Shown piece after piece: positions 1-10,939 of a stretch of 29,242 nucleotides of DNA. Made by a program: the position numbers and the translations under genes. The stretch is from Conidiobolus incongruus B7586 (Eukaryota > Entomophthoromycota > Entomophthoromycetes > Entomophthorales > Conidiobolaceae), in the NCBI GenBank assembly GCA_000697335.1, contig JNEM01010467.1, positions 1 through 29,242 of the forward strand, given 5' to 3'. The notes beneath the pieces are model-generated. The model was not told where the DNA came from. It saw only the letters and a program-made list of their open reading frames with translations, and ran no database searches. The first letter of the stretch is position 1; every line of letters starts with the position of its first letter.

Positions 1-1599
1 TATTTTAAAGCTAAAAAAAACTATCTAAAACCTATTGAAATCTAAAAGATTAATTTCAATTATTATCTTTTTAATCATTAATAGAGTGAAAATTTTTATC
101 AAAAAAATCTTTTTATCTTAGTTTAAAAATTATCAAGATACTTTAATATTAACTATATAAATATTATATATTTATCAAAGTTTAAATTAAAGCTAATAAA
201 AAAAATAAAAAATAAGTACCTAATAATTTAATTAAAGCTTAAAAAACTAGAATAGCTATTTTTAAATAAAACTTACAAAAGTATAATTAAAAACTAAAGA
301 TATTATAATAAATTATTATAATTGATAAATTTTAGATTTTTTTATATAATTTTTTATTAAAACTTAAATCAAATTGTTAGATTAAGCTAAATTAATTCCT
401 TTTATAAATTTTTTTAAAAATATTTAATTGATAAGTGAATATTGATTATGATAATGAATTATAATATTATATGCTATTATTATTTAATATTTAAAAAACA
501 TCAATTAATAATAAATCTTATATTATTTTTTTAAATAAAACTATTTTTATTTAGTGTTTTTGATATAATTTAAGAAAAGTTATTATTTTATAAAATAATT
601 ATAAAATATATAAAATTGTAAAAAACTTTTTAATCAAAAATAACTGGAAAAAACTATTATATTTAATATATATTATTTAATATTTTATTAATAATTTTTA
701 TAATAAATTATATCTATCAAAAATATATATTTGATTATTAAATTATAAACTAATAAATTATAACTATATATTATAAAGTTTTAAATTATATAAATCAAAT
801 TTATATTCCTTGTATTATAACCATATTTAATATTATAGTATTAAATATCATTATAATAATATTATTATAAATAGAATTTTTATCATTTGGATTTATCAAA
901 TAATTCATTTGAAAAATAAATTTTAAAAACTAAATTTCTCAATATTTTCAAAAATCTTATAATAATATTATAATCCAACCAAAGCAAATTTAGATTTTTT
1001 TAAATATAATTAGATAAATAAGTTTTATTTTAAAATAATAAATAATATGATAAATTCCTTGATATTTAATTAATATATCAAATAATTTTCAAGTATCAAA
1101 TAATTTTAATTGATATAACTATATAAATAGTAATAATAATAATTTTCGGCAAATAATTTAAATTATTAATAATATAATAATTTCAATATATTAATAAATT
1201 CATTGATAATTTAAATATATTGGTTAATATATATGTCATGATTAATATAATAAAAAATATTTTTAAAAACTAGAATATACCAGTAATTTATAATAAGAAT
1301 AGATAAATATTAAAAAACAAGTTTATTAGTTATATCAATGGTATTTTTATAATTTAATTAATTGTAAAAATATAAATAACCTGATAAATTGAAGATTAAT
1401 GTAAGAAATGTAATTTTATAAGAAATTCAAGAATTAGTTATTTAAAGAATTAAATTTAAAAATAAAACTTGAATTAAATTCAAAAAAAAACAAATCAAGG
1501 ATCATTTCAATAGTATTTTATAGATAAATCATTTATTAATTGATAATAAGAATAACTGAAATAAAAACTAATTGCTTTTAATCCAGTTCACATATTTCA
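1..1599. other. Gene-free, extremely AT-rich stretch
   Basis: By eye this is visibly poorer in G and C than the rest of the window and is dominated by A- and T-runs and short AT words. I see no reading frame with protein-like composition, no splice-bounded exon and no RNA gene. It could be a chromosome-arm AT block or a contig edge; the sequence alone does not say. Confidence 0.6.
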
Positions 1600-2760
1600 T
1601 GACTTTTGTTCTATTTTAGCTAATGGAATTGGTTCCTCCTTTGGGCTTAATCAATTATAGAAGGAGATTAATTACTAGTTGAAGTTTATATTTAAAAATG
1701 AATTCTAGGTAAGAGAAAATTAAAAACAAGTGGTCTTTCCAAATTAGATAAAGATTAATCAATTCTAATGTAGTAAAATATAGGCTTGTGATAGAAAAAG
1801 CAAATCACTCGAGAAATATTAAACCAAAAGTACTAAGAAATAGCAAGGTGAAAGAATTAAATCCTGATATGTATAATTCAATATAGTCCAGTTTATAACC
1901 TCAATCCTAAAAGGAGTATAACAGGTGAATCATATAAGCTTATTTCATCAAATTTATTTGAAGGATTATATTAATAAATATATTAAAAATTTGTCAACAA
2001 TCGATTGTCATAATAAAAATAATATTAAACGAAAGTTTGAAGTCAGAAAATAGGTGGAAACAAAGAATACTAATACTTTAGACTGGCTTGGTTATAGTAC
2101 TGACTTCAATTCTTTAGATGATAAATGTGATTCTCTATAAAAAAATTTTTATAGTATAAAATAAAATTATCTGGTATACAAGAGTTGGTTAATTATATTG
2201 TGACTGAATGGAGCTTGAGTTAAAAAAGAGTGTATAAAATTGATTGAGAGTATGCCTAAGCCTATTAATGCAGCGAATAAGCCATAGGCAGATGGACAAA
2301 CTATTAATATATTTGATTTTTAATAAAATTTTTATAGTCAATTTACTGTTTGAAATTGACTTGATAAAAATCATTTATCCATAAATGATTTTTTATTCAG
2401 ACACATATTCATTTTCACCAATGACTACTAATAATAATTTAAATTAAACTATTTAATAATATAATATCATATGTATTAATGATGTTATCAATTTAATTTA
2501 CTATTACTAATCATAAATACTTATCAGATTTATTGAGATATCATTTACAGAAGGTGCATTGTATTTCGGTTAAAAATTATTCGAAGTTGGTTTCAAAGCA
2601 ATTTATCATTTAGGCATTTACTCAAAAATTATAAACAAGGTTTATTAAAATGATATAAAATATATTTTAACAAAGTTCAATAAACTAAATGGCTATTACC
2701 CAATCAAAGAGTTACTAGATAAGTATAAGCTAAAGCCAATCTCCTTTTAAATCATATGTT
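1600..2760 (+). pseudogene. Decayed protein-coding gene, possibly a fungal Zn-cluster transcription factor
   Basis: Base composition rises out of the AT background here, and the + strand gives long protein-like stretches interrupted by many stops. Readable pieces include ACDRKSKSLEKY near 1785-1820, TLDWLGYSTDFNSLDDKCDS near 2077-2136, ESMPKPINAANKP near 2247-2285 and an ALYFG-KLFEVGFKAIYHLGI-like piece near 2557-2620. The last resembles the helical middle-homology region of fungal Zn(II)2Cys6 regulators, and the ACDRK piece could be the wreck of a zinc cluster. Most in-frame stops are TAA or TAG where Gln would fit; TGA also occurs. Family assignment is weak, because no intact Cys6 motif remains. 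That this is a former coding region is more secure than what it encoded. Confidence 0.35.
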
Positions 2761-2840
2761 GATGTTATTAGCAATAAAACATTAGGATTAAAAAATTAAA
2801 GGTTTTATCTAGACGACTATGTACTAAAATGCTGGATTAA

Positions 2841-3196
2841 TTAATAAGGAGGATATCCACCTTGTTGAGGGGGGTAGCCACCTTGAGGAGGATAACCGCC
2901 CTGTTGAGGGGGATATCCACCTTGTTGTGGAGGGTAGCCGCCTTGTGGTGGGTAACCGCCTTGTTGCGGAGGGTAGCCACCTTGAGGAGGATAACCACCC
3001 TGTTGAGGAGGGTAGCCACCTTGGGGAGGATAACCGCCCTGTTGAGGGGGATATCCACCTTGTTGTGGAGGGTAGCCACCTTGAGGAGGATAACCACCTT
3101 GCTGGGGAGGATAGCCGCCTTGTTGTGGAGGGTAACCACCTTGCTGAGGAGGATAGCCACCCTGTTGTGGAGGAGGACCACCTTGTTGAGGAACAT
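2841..3196 (-). repeat. Coding minisatellite, 18/21-nt units (GGYPPQ / GGYPPQQ)
   Basis: About 16 head-to-tail units encode Gly-Gly-Tyr-Pro-Pro followed by one or two Gln. One- and two-Gln units often alternate, giving a higher-order period of about 39 nt. Codon choice varies between units (TAT/TAC, CCT/CCC/CCA, CAA/CAG), so the array is not a very recent expansion throughout. It is markedly G+C-richer than its surroundings. Confidence 0.95.
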
Positions 3197-3812
3197 TGGC
3201 GCCAGGAGGATATTGAACAGGAGCATTGGGCTAAAAAAGTAATTAGTAAAGTCATAAAAATAAGATAAACATTATATATTACATCAATGTATTGGATTCT
3301 TAATTGAACTTGGCCCGAATATTTTTGGCCTTCATTAATTTGATACCAACCTTGATATTGACCCAATTGACGAATATTATTTAAAGGAATACTGGTAACA
3401 CCAATTAAATCATTAGCAGAGACTTTGTCATAATCATAACACTGTAATAGGATTTCGTCGTTGGGTTTGGCTTCACTATATACAAAATTAATTCAAATGG
3501 TTTAATAAAATAACCTTAAATACTTACAAACTGAAAGTTTCATTCCAAGTAGCAGCTTTACCAGCATTATAGATTACTTTAGTTTTGTGGGAGGTGTTTC
3601 CAACTTTGACTACACAATAAGCATCATTCTTACCTAAGTAAAATAATCAGAAATCTGGTCGTGTTAATTTGGTAGTAAATTTCTTACCAAATAAACCGTC
3701 CTTGTTCTTAAGATCTCTCGCTTGAACTAATTGATGTTATATTAAATAATTATATCGATTAATTTAAATATTTATTATTACCAACTGTGATATTAAGTTT
3801 AGCTTTAGACAT
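2841..3812 (-). CDS. C2-domain protein with C-terminal GGYPPQ repeat tail
   Basis: Five exons: 3782-3812, 3688-3726, 3528-3633, 3283-3475 and 2841-3230. The introns (51-55 nt) all have GT...AG ends and the phases agree, giving about 252 aa ending in TAA. Residues 1 to about 120 form a C2 domain. It starts [20 protein letters not shown] and continues with [23 protein letters not shown] and [20 protein letters not shown], which carry the Asp residues expected for Ca2+/phospholipid binding. The rest is a low-complexity tail of about 16 [13 protein letters not shown] units. No signal peptide or membrane span is seen, so a cytosolic protein recruited to membranes is inferred. A TATA-like stretch lies about 60 nt upstream of the ATG. 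The gene is intact in the standard code. C2 proteins with Pro/Gln/Gly/Tyr-rich tails occur in fungi and plants, but the exact role is unknown. Confidence 0.9.
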
Positions 3813-5313
3813 TAAAGATATTTTTTTTATTAATTCAAAAGGTATGAATTAAACAAGTCCAAAACCGCGTTATATATTCTTCGCTGTAATTTATATTGTG
3901 ACCCAATTGGACCAATTTGACTGGTTAAAATTTGATTACATCACTCAATTTAATTATTTAAAACTTCTCAATTCTGCTGATTTTAGAGTTATGAGTCTAA
4001 GCTGAGTAATTTCTAAATCATTGATGAAATTATGGGTAATTAAATAAACAATGATAGTCCATTTCGAATCTTTGATCAGGTTTATATAAATTTATAGTTT
4101 TATACGAGAAAAAAGGTCTATCATACATGAAAATAATATAATATAGAACTATACTATTAACAAAGAATTGAATTCAAAAGTGAGAAGTTTAATGAGCAAT
4201 TAGAAATCAACTTGCACAGTAAAACTGAAACCAATCAGTTCAACCAAGATTTTAAAATTGTGGCAGTTACAATCACTCCCATGATAAGAATTTTCCAGAT
4301 ACCTTTGCCAATATTCACGCAGCATTTCATACAAACAAAATGTGCAAAGCGTATACTTGATTAGCAAATCTGGTTAGGGCTAGATTGCAAGCTTGCCAAA
4401 GTTTAAGAAAATGGACAAAAATTGAATTTTCTGTTTTATTATTTCAACCTCCACATGCATAATGTAATTAAATAAATTACAAATAATTGATGATAATATT
4501 ATACATTAGTTTCTGCCATTTTGTATATTTCAATAGACTCCAAGTCATAATATTTGAAATATATCTAAGTTCATCCAATAATGATTTAAAAAATCGAACC
4601 TTTTAATATTTTGAGATTATATTTATCAAATATATTTGAATTTATTGAAAATGAGTATAGTTGATTATATTGATAGAGTTATTGTATATAAAATTTATTT
4701 AAATTGTATAACTAGCACTTTTGCTCAAATGTAAAGAATACAATAACTCAGTACATATTTATACTAATGTATTAATTTAAAGATTTCAAATTTATTAATG
4801 AATTAACAATATTTATCAATCCAGATATAATGTTTAATTTAGATAAAATAATTAAACTAAATGAATATATATTATCTTAGTTTAATATAACAGTTTTAAT
4901 ATGAATATTCAACAAAATAGCTTCATATAATGTTAATTTGATTATTTGAAATTTCATAAATTCAATTTTTTATATTATTTAGTAAATGATTTTTAAGCCA
5001 AAATAAATAATACATCAAAACATTATCAAACAATCTTATATATTAAATTTTTAGTTTGAAAATAATTTCATTGTTAGAATTAATTAAAAAGCTTGTTTTT
5101 GTAGCGAATTTCAGAATTGGAAATATTTTGTGTATCATTCTCTCCTCATTCAGATTATAAATGCTTATAATGGTATCTTAATGATTCGAAATATAACTTA
5201 TATAATTAATTCTTGTTAAACATTTGAGAATTGAATATTTATATTATCTAAGAGTGATATAATGATAAGTGAAATTAAGTTCATAATTAAATGAAAATTA
5301 AATTATTATTTAA
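3813..5313. other. Intergenic region; one short higher-GC patch of unknown origin
   Basis: This holds the promoter side of the C2 gene and the 3' side of the lysozyme-like gene. A patch at about 4190-4450 is less AT-rich than its flanks and gives short protein-like frames on the minus strand (for example EYWQRYLENSYHGSDCN near 4270-4325). No homology is recognised, and stops interrupt every frame. It may be a gene remnant. The rest is plain AT-rich DNA. Confidence 0.4.
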
Positions 5314-5919
5314 TTAATGTTTTAATAGAGCTAATGCCTTTTGATAACCGCCAATTCGATTAGCATCAGCTGCAACCCCAATACAATTGGAAATAAAAGC
5401 GATTGCATCAGTATCACTTGGCGATGCATTCAAATCAATCGCACAACCATTTGCCAATTTGGCTCCTTGAGTAATCCACCAAGCACCTGGCATAAATGCA
5501 TATTTTGGTTGGACAAGGACATCCAAAATTTGATTTTTGGTATTAATATTATTATCATCATAGCTTCCACTAACCAAATTAGGCAAATTTGTTTCAGCAA
5601 AAAGACTCAAATTGGATTTAACAAAGAGGAATAAGTTATTGGGCATCATCATTGAATAGGTACCTTGTCCAGGTCTTCCAGGATAGTGATTACGATTATA
5701 AGTAAGTCCACCGGATTCAAAATCCATGGTACTAAGATACATGGCCTGAGCTTCGGGTGTAACTAAATTGAAGGTTTGAATTGCTTCATTAATGTACTGT
5801 AAAGCATTATCACAGGAAATATTCTCTCCAGGAGCAATTGAGTTGGGTACACCACAAGGGTTAATAATTTGATTAAGCTGGGTAGCAGTCAAGCTAACCA
5901 AAGGAGACACAATCTTCAT
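5314..5919 (-). CDS. Lysozyme-fold (GH23/transglycosylase-like) fungal protein
   Basis: A single-exon frame of 201 aa ending in TAA. The core reads MDFESGGLTYNRNHYPGRPG followed by QGTYSMMMPNN. Glu68 in the FESGG motif sits where lysozyme-like enzymes and lytic transglycosylases place their catalytic acid, and the Gly-x-x-Met-Met-Pro segment resembles their second motif. Cys22 and Cys36 plus two Cys near the C-terminus could form disulfides, as in secreted proteins. The ATG at 5919 is supported by a TATA-like TATATAAA about 55 nt upstream. The N-terminus (MKIVSPLVSLTATQLNQI) is not a convincing signal peptide, which is odd for such an enzyme. It belongs to a widespread but poorly characterised fungal family. 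Cell-wall or bacterial-wall hydrolysis is inference only. Confidence 0.75.
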   Translation of the reverse strand: MKIVSPLVSLTATQLNQIINPCGVPNSIAPGENISCDNALQYINEAIQTFNLVTPEAQAMYLSTMDFESGGLTYNRNHYPGRPGQGTYSMMMPNNLFLFVKSNLSLFAETNLPNLVSGSYDDNNINTKNQILDVLVQPKYAFMPGAWWITQGAKLANGCAIDLNASPSDTDAIAFISNCIGVAADANRIGGYQKALALLKH

Positions 5920-7498
5920 ATTATCAAAATATTCAAATTATAGTTATATCGAAAATTTAGATGATAGTAGCTGTTTATATACCCAATCGATCAATGCATC
6001 AAATAATAAAATTCCCTTAATTTCCTAGCTCTAACCTAAAAAGTAAGGAGTAGTTAGGAATTAATAATAACACAATGTTTCACAATTCAATAAGTGATTC
6101 TTTTATTAGCTTGATAATTTGTTAATTAATTCAAATCTTACAATTTTGTAAAAAATTTTCTTATTATCTGTTAATTTTAAAATTTTTAAAATATAATTTA
6201 TATACAAAATAGTAAATCTAGAATCAAAAAAGAAATTTACGTGAAATTCATCAAAAACCTTATACAATATTTTATATATTTTATATTATCCAAATAATTA
6301 ACATTTTTGGGACATTTAATAAATTAGAAGCTATTTTTAATCACCAGTTTCTTGAATTTTAATTTTCAATACAATATTTCATCATATTTATTTGATAATA
6401 TTATTATACTATCAATTTTAAATTCACTCAATTCACAACATTGCTTTGCTCTTTAAAATCCTGATAATAAGTATAGAATTCCCTGCAACTTTCTGAAAAA
6501 TCTCATATTATGAGTGCTCCAAAGATGTGATTTATATGTGTCAAGTTTAGCGTGTTTAAATTCAATTAAGAAAAGTATTTTCAACTAGAGCTTTCAAATA
6601 TACATAATATCAGATATAGCAATATTTTGATCTTATTATTGTAATAATAAATATCAAATGATAAATTTAACTATCATTAAAATAATATTTAACTACTAAA
6701 ATAATTTATTTTCACCTTCATATTTTTAACGTAATTTTATCTGTGAGACTTGAAATTTTTTGTTGTAAACTTTTTAATTAATATAAATTATCTGATGAAA
6801 TTATGATTCAGTATTCAAATATCATGAAAAGTATTGTAATAATGAGGATAATATGTTTAACCCAGAATTATTAACTAGTATTGATATTATAATTCTTATT
6901 GGCTAGATTGATAGATTGTGTCAGAAAAAAAACTTTGAAGAGTAAAATATTAATATTTGAATTTCATGCTATTGAGAGTATTAGAGGAGATGAACAATTT
7001 TAATAGTCTAAAATGTCCTTTGATATAGTTAATTTTGGACTTCGACTACTGGTATAAAATTAATGAACTCGGGTATTATCATAAAATGCCAATATTAAAA
7101 TATATTGAAAAAATATTTATGGTAATTCAGTAATCACATACATAAATCAAATTTTAAAGTACAATCAATTCAAAAATTTAATATAAACAGTTTATTTTTG
7201 ACACCCCAATATACATACTGATATTTTAATTTTTATATATTTGAAATTTGAATATAATAGAATCGTTAATTATTCAAAAATTTATGGAACAGTTCGCAAT
7301 TTAATGATTTTTGTTTTTAAACTTATACAATTGTGGTAGTATGCCTTGAATACAGATTTCAAAATTTAAAATCAAATTCCAGTTATAATTGATTTATACT
7401 ACATATGGGCAACATGATTAGTATAATTTTAATTATGTTAAATATTTTTAAATTAATAAATAGTAATAGATTGATTATAATTGAAATATAACATAATA
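5920..7498. other. Intergenic, AT-rich; one short coding-like remnant
   Basis: Only a short + strand piece at about 6960-7057 looks protein-like. It reads ESIRGDEQF, two stops (TAA TAG), then SKMSFDIVNFGLRLLV. It is too short to assign and is probably a gene fragment. Otherwise I see nothing beyond AT-rich DNA and the promoter side of the lysozyme-like gene. Confidence 0.4.
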
Positions 7499-9158
7499 CT
7501 AACGCTCCTTCTTGGTCTCTTGATTACCATCTTTATCTTGATTGTCTTGATCGTCTCCCTTTCGTTTAGGATATTTGTACCATTGATATAAGAAAACGAC
7601 AAATACTAAATCATCTCTTAACATAGACAATCTCGTTAAGGTAGGCATAGGAATAACAAGGGCGAATAAATCATCAACAAACGTATTTAAAGCTCTGAAG
7701 CAGAGAGCTGAAATGGGAACTGCTTCAACTGACTTGAGTCTATGATTTAATACTACTTGTGGGACAAGATTCATAAATCCTAGTAAATATACCAATGCCA
7801 TACAGCTATCCAAACCCCATGAGTAAAATCCAGTAAATTTATAATAGTAAAGGGTGTAAGCTGAGTATGAAACGGCAATTGGAATGGATAGTCTAGTTGT
7901 CCAATAAAACACCATTTGGTCTACTTCATCAGTGATTTGCTGCTTGTCAAAATTGCAAACCTCTGCTTTCAATCTATATGATTTATATACTTTCCAGGGC
8001 TCAATCACACATGCAGGAATTGCTCTCAAGAATACAAGAAGGGAAGTATCCTGTCTTTGATCATACAGGTACATGGTGTTTAAGCAAGCAGCCAATGCAC
8101 TCATTAAAAGCGATGCATGAGAGGTACCTTCCATTGTACGTTTCTTTTGCCAATGGCTAACATCGGATTGAAAAGCTAAGAATTCAAATAGAGAGTGCAA
8201 AATACCTGCAATGAGAGTAGTAAGTAGTAAGGTAGGGGATGTTTCAAAGAACATTTGTCTCAGGTCATCTACTTCCTTCTCACTGAGCTTGAACAAACTA
8301 TTTTGATCATTCAAAGCACCAAGTCGTTGATTCATGAGAGCATAAAAACGGACCATTCCAAGCATACTGTTATCTAATTTCAATTCAATGGGCAATGTTC
8401 TGTTCTCATAAACAGGAATTAGTTGTTCGCGACGTAAATCAATTTCATTAAGGTAAACCATTGGAAGGTAATAATAAGACATATCTTTCTGAATAGCAGA
8501 TGTCATTTGAGCAATATCATTGGGGACAAAGGCTAAGGGATATTGAGTTTGATCAAACACGACATTGACATGAATATAGGGTTTCATGTGGGCAACCAGT
8601 GTATGCTTCTTATTTTTCTTTGACTTTAGAACTTCTTGGTTACTCTCTAGTAAACTTACAGTATTATCTTCTAAAATTTCTGCATATCTGATTAATGGAG
8701 TATAGGTAGAAGTACAGAATTGAGAATATTTTGAACTCTTTTAATAGGGCGAGCTATTATTGGGGCATAATCTAGCATGAAAATACAACTGTCCTTTATT
8801 CCTCTTTCGTATGGATTTTGGAATAGTAATATTGACGAAATTATCTAAATGACTAAATTCAACTGGATCAATATCATCTATATACCATACTGTTTTAATT
8901 CTGTTTTCGTCAGTTTCATCAGTATCTAATTTCAAACTAGCCGATTGTGTCACAAATACATAATAGCTAAAGTGGGTATCGTGTGAAAAGTATGGCTGAT
9001 AGTTTACCTTTTAAATTGGCAGGCGGAATAGGTTGTTTTTGCCATGGAAGGTAAAAGGTCGGATAGAATAGATTGATTAAAGTTAAAATAAACCTGCTAC
9101 CTCAGTATAAAAATATGCCAACCGTTGCTAATGTTGATAGATTCAGAAACTTTCCCAT
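7499..9158 (-). pseudogene. CLPTM1L: CLPTM1/CLPTM1L-family ER membrane protein gene, 5' third broken
   Basis: The minus strand matches the CLPTM1 family from end to end. It has an N-terminal hydrophobic anchor (from ATG at 9158), a luminal domain (TVWYIDDIDPVEFSHLDNF, GQLYFHA), then the membrane domain with LFEFLAFQSDVSHWQKK, FYSWGLD, NHRLKSVEAVP, ALNTFVDDLFALVI and LRDDLVFVVFLYQW. A charged tail ends at TAG 7499-7501. From Met at 8587 downstream, 362 codons are uninterrupted. Upstream I see three defects: TGA at 9102-9104 inside the anchor where Trp would fit, a one-base frame mismatch across the 41-nt intron 8967-9007, and TAA at 8741-8743 where Gln would fit. Family members scramble or chaperone lipids and receptors in the ER. 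Either this is a young pseudogene or a shortened product starts at 8587; the family call is far surer than the status. Confidence 0.75.
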
Positions 9159-9689
9159 TTTTAAAGAATTATTAAAGATATTGAATTGAAATTAGCTATC
9201 TATTTAAACTTTAATGAGTTATTATTGTTTTAAATTGTGATTGAATGATTTTAACATTGTAATAGGGTAATTATGAGAGAATTTTATACTCAGTTTATAT
9301 TATTTAATTCAAGTTAGTCTATATATCGATATTAAAAGAAAGAAATATACATTAATAATGCAAAAATAAATAAATGATTTTAAATAGTATATTAATATCA
9401 AATTTCTTTGTTTTTGACTTTCGTTTAATGGGTCTTTGGATTTTTTAAATATTTCGTTTTATATAGCAATTTATCTATATGCAAAATAAAACGAAGTCTA
9501 TTGTAATATTAGCTGTTAATAGTTATCAAAAATAATATAAATTAAATTATACAAGGTTTATAAACATAGAAAAAATTAATAAGATATTAAAATTTTAATA
9601 ATTCTAATCCATTAATATTAAATAGAAAAATGAAATCAATTATTGGATTCAAAAGTATTTTTTATCTCTTTTGAATCACTGTGATTTAT

Positions 9690-9728
<39 letters not shown>

Positions 9729-10939
9729 ATTAATTATAATGATCTTTATAATATAAATAAACTTGATATATGTGTTTCCTAATAATTAATGGTATAAGTA
9801 AAGTACTGTAATGTAATATTCAGATATTTATAAAATCAGCTTTCTTATTTAACAAAATATTTTAATTGTATACTATAATAAATTTTGTGTGACTTTGATA
9901 TAAATTTTTAAAATTTTGAGTTTGATTGAAATCAAAGAATATTTGGTTTAGCAAGTAAACAGAATATTGGACCTATAATTTTATGATAACACACTCATAA
10001 ATTAAAAATTACAAAATAATTTATTTCAGATTGTTTATTATACTATGAAATCGACCTAATAAACTAAATATTGATCCACATAATCTATATTATTATTGAT
10101 CCAATTTTTAATCAATAAGATACGTAAAATATAATCTCAGGTAAATAATCTTCATCAAAATTATGAACTAAAATATAGATTAACCTTATTTTCATATATC
10201 ATTGTAAACCAACATATAGTTGATTACATTGGAATTTATATCTATATATATGCTAGTAATTCATTATTTTTTTATGAATTGTACAATAAATTGAATTCTA
10301 AAAATTATATTTATAAAAAATGAAAATATACCATAGTTCAAATCTAAATGAATTCATTAAATAGAAGTGAAAATATTATTTATTTATTTAATAATATGAG
10401 ATAGTGAACATAATATTAATGGTAAACCAAATTACTATATCAATATGAAATGACAGTTTGACTGAAATTATAGTTTGTTGAAGAAGTTATCCAAAGTCCA
10501 TTGGTTTATAATATAATACATTTTTACATTATATATTCTATTGATTGAAATTCAAAATACTATAATTGTTAAATAATTCAATACATTTAGAAGCTGATGT
10601 CCAATATAATTATTAGAGGTTTTTTTTCATTTCTCAGTTATGTTACTAACTCTTCAATTTATCATCAAATTTCATATGTGATCATAGAATTAAATTATCG
10701 AAATTTTGATATTGATTATATTGAAAATATGTAAATATTCAAATATAATTATCCAATCCTTTATAGATTTTTTGCATATTATTTACAAAAAATGAACTAA
10801 TCAAAATATAACTTTGAAAATCTCATAATATAAAATTTGAAACAAAATATATTAACAACACTATTTTATGAAAATTATGTTTAAAGTTGAATTTCGATTA
10901 TCAATAATTAGACTAATTAAATATAGAAAATAAACAATA
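9159..10939. other. Gene-free AT-rich region with an AT microsatellite
   Basis: No coding-like frame or RNA gene is seen between the CLPTM1-like gene and the DPH7 remnant. Both transcribe away from this interval, so it would hold two divergent promoters. The one distinct element is the AT dinucleotide run at 9692-9725. Confidence 0.6.
9692..9725. repeat. AT dinucleotide microsatellite
   Basis: A perfect run of about 17 AT units. Shorter TA/AT runs occur at 16319-16335, 19951-19966 and 28227-28242. Confidence 0.95.

Noticed and set aside
2189-2374. A 61-codon minus-strand frame
   Set aside because: It lies antisense to the protein-like remnant, has chance-level composition and shows no motif.
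2824-3268. Overlapping frames on both strands across the GGYPPQ repeat
   Set aside because: They are shadows of the repeat in other frames. Only the minus-strand frame joined to the C2 exons makes a known domain with consistent intron phases.
5341-5634. A 97-codon + strand frame inside the lysozyme-like gene
   Set aside because: It is antisense to a conserved coding region, with no motif or promoter of its own.
7978-8160. A 60-codon + strand frame inside the CLPTM1-family gene
   Set aside because: It is antisense to the well-conserved membrane domain and is a shadow.
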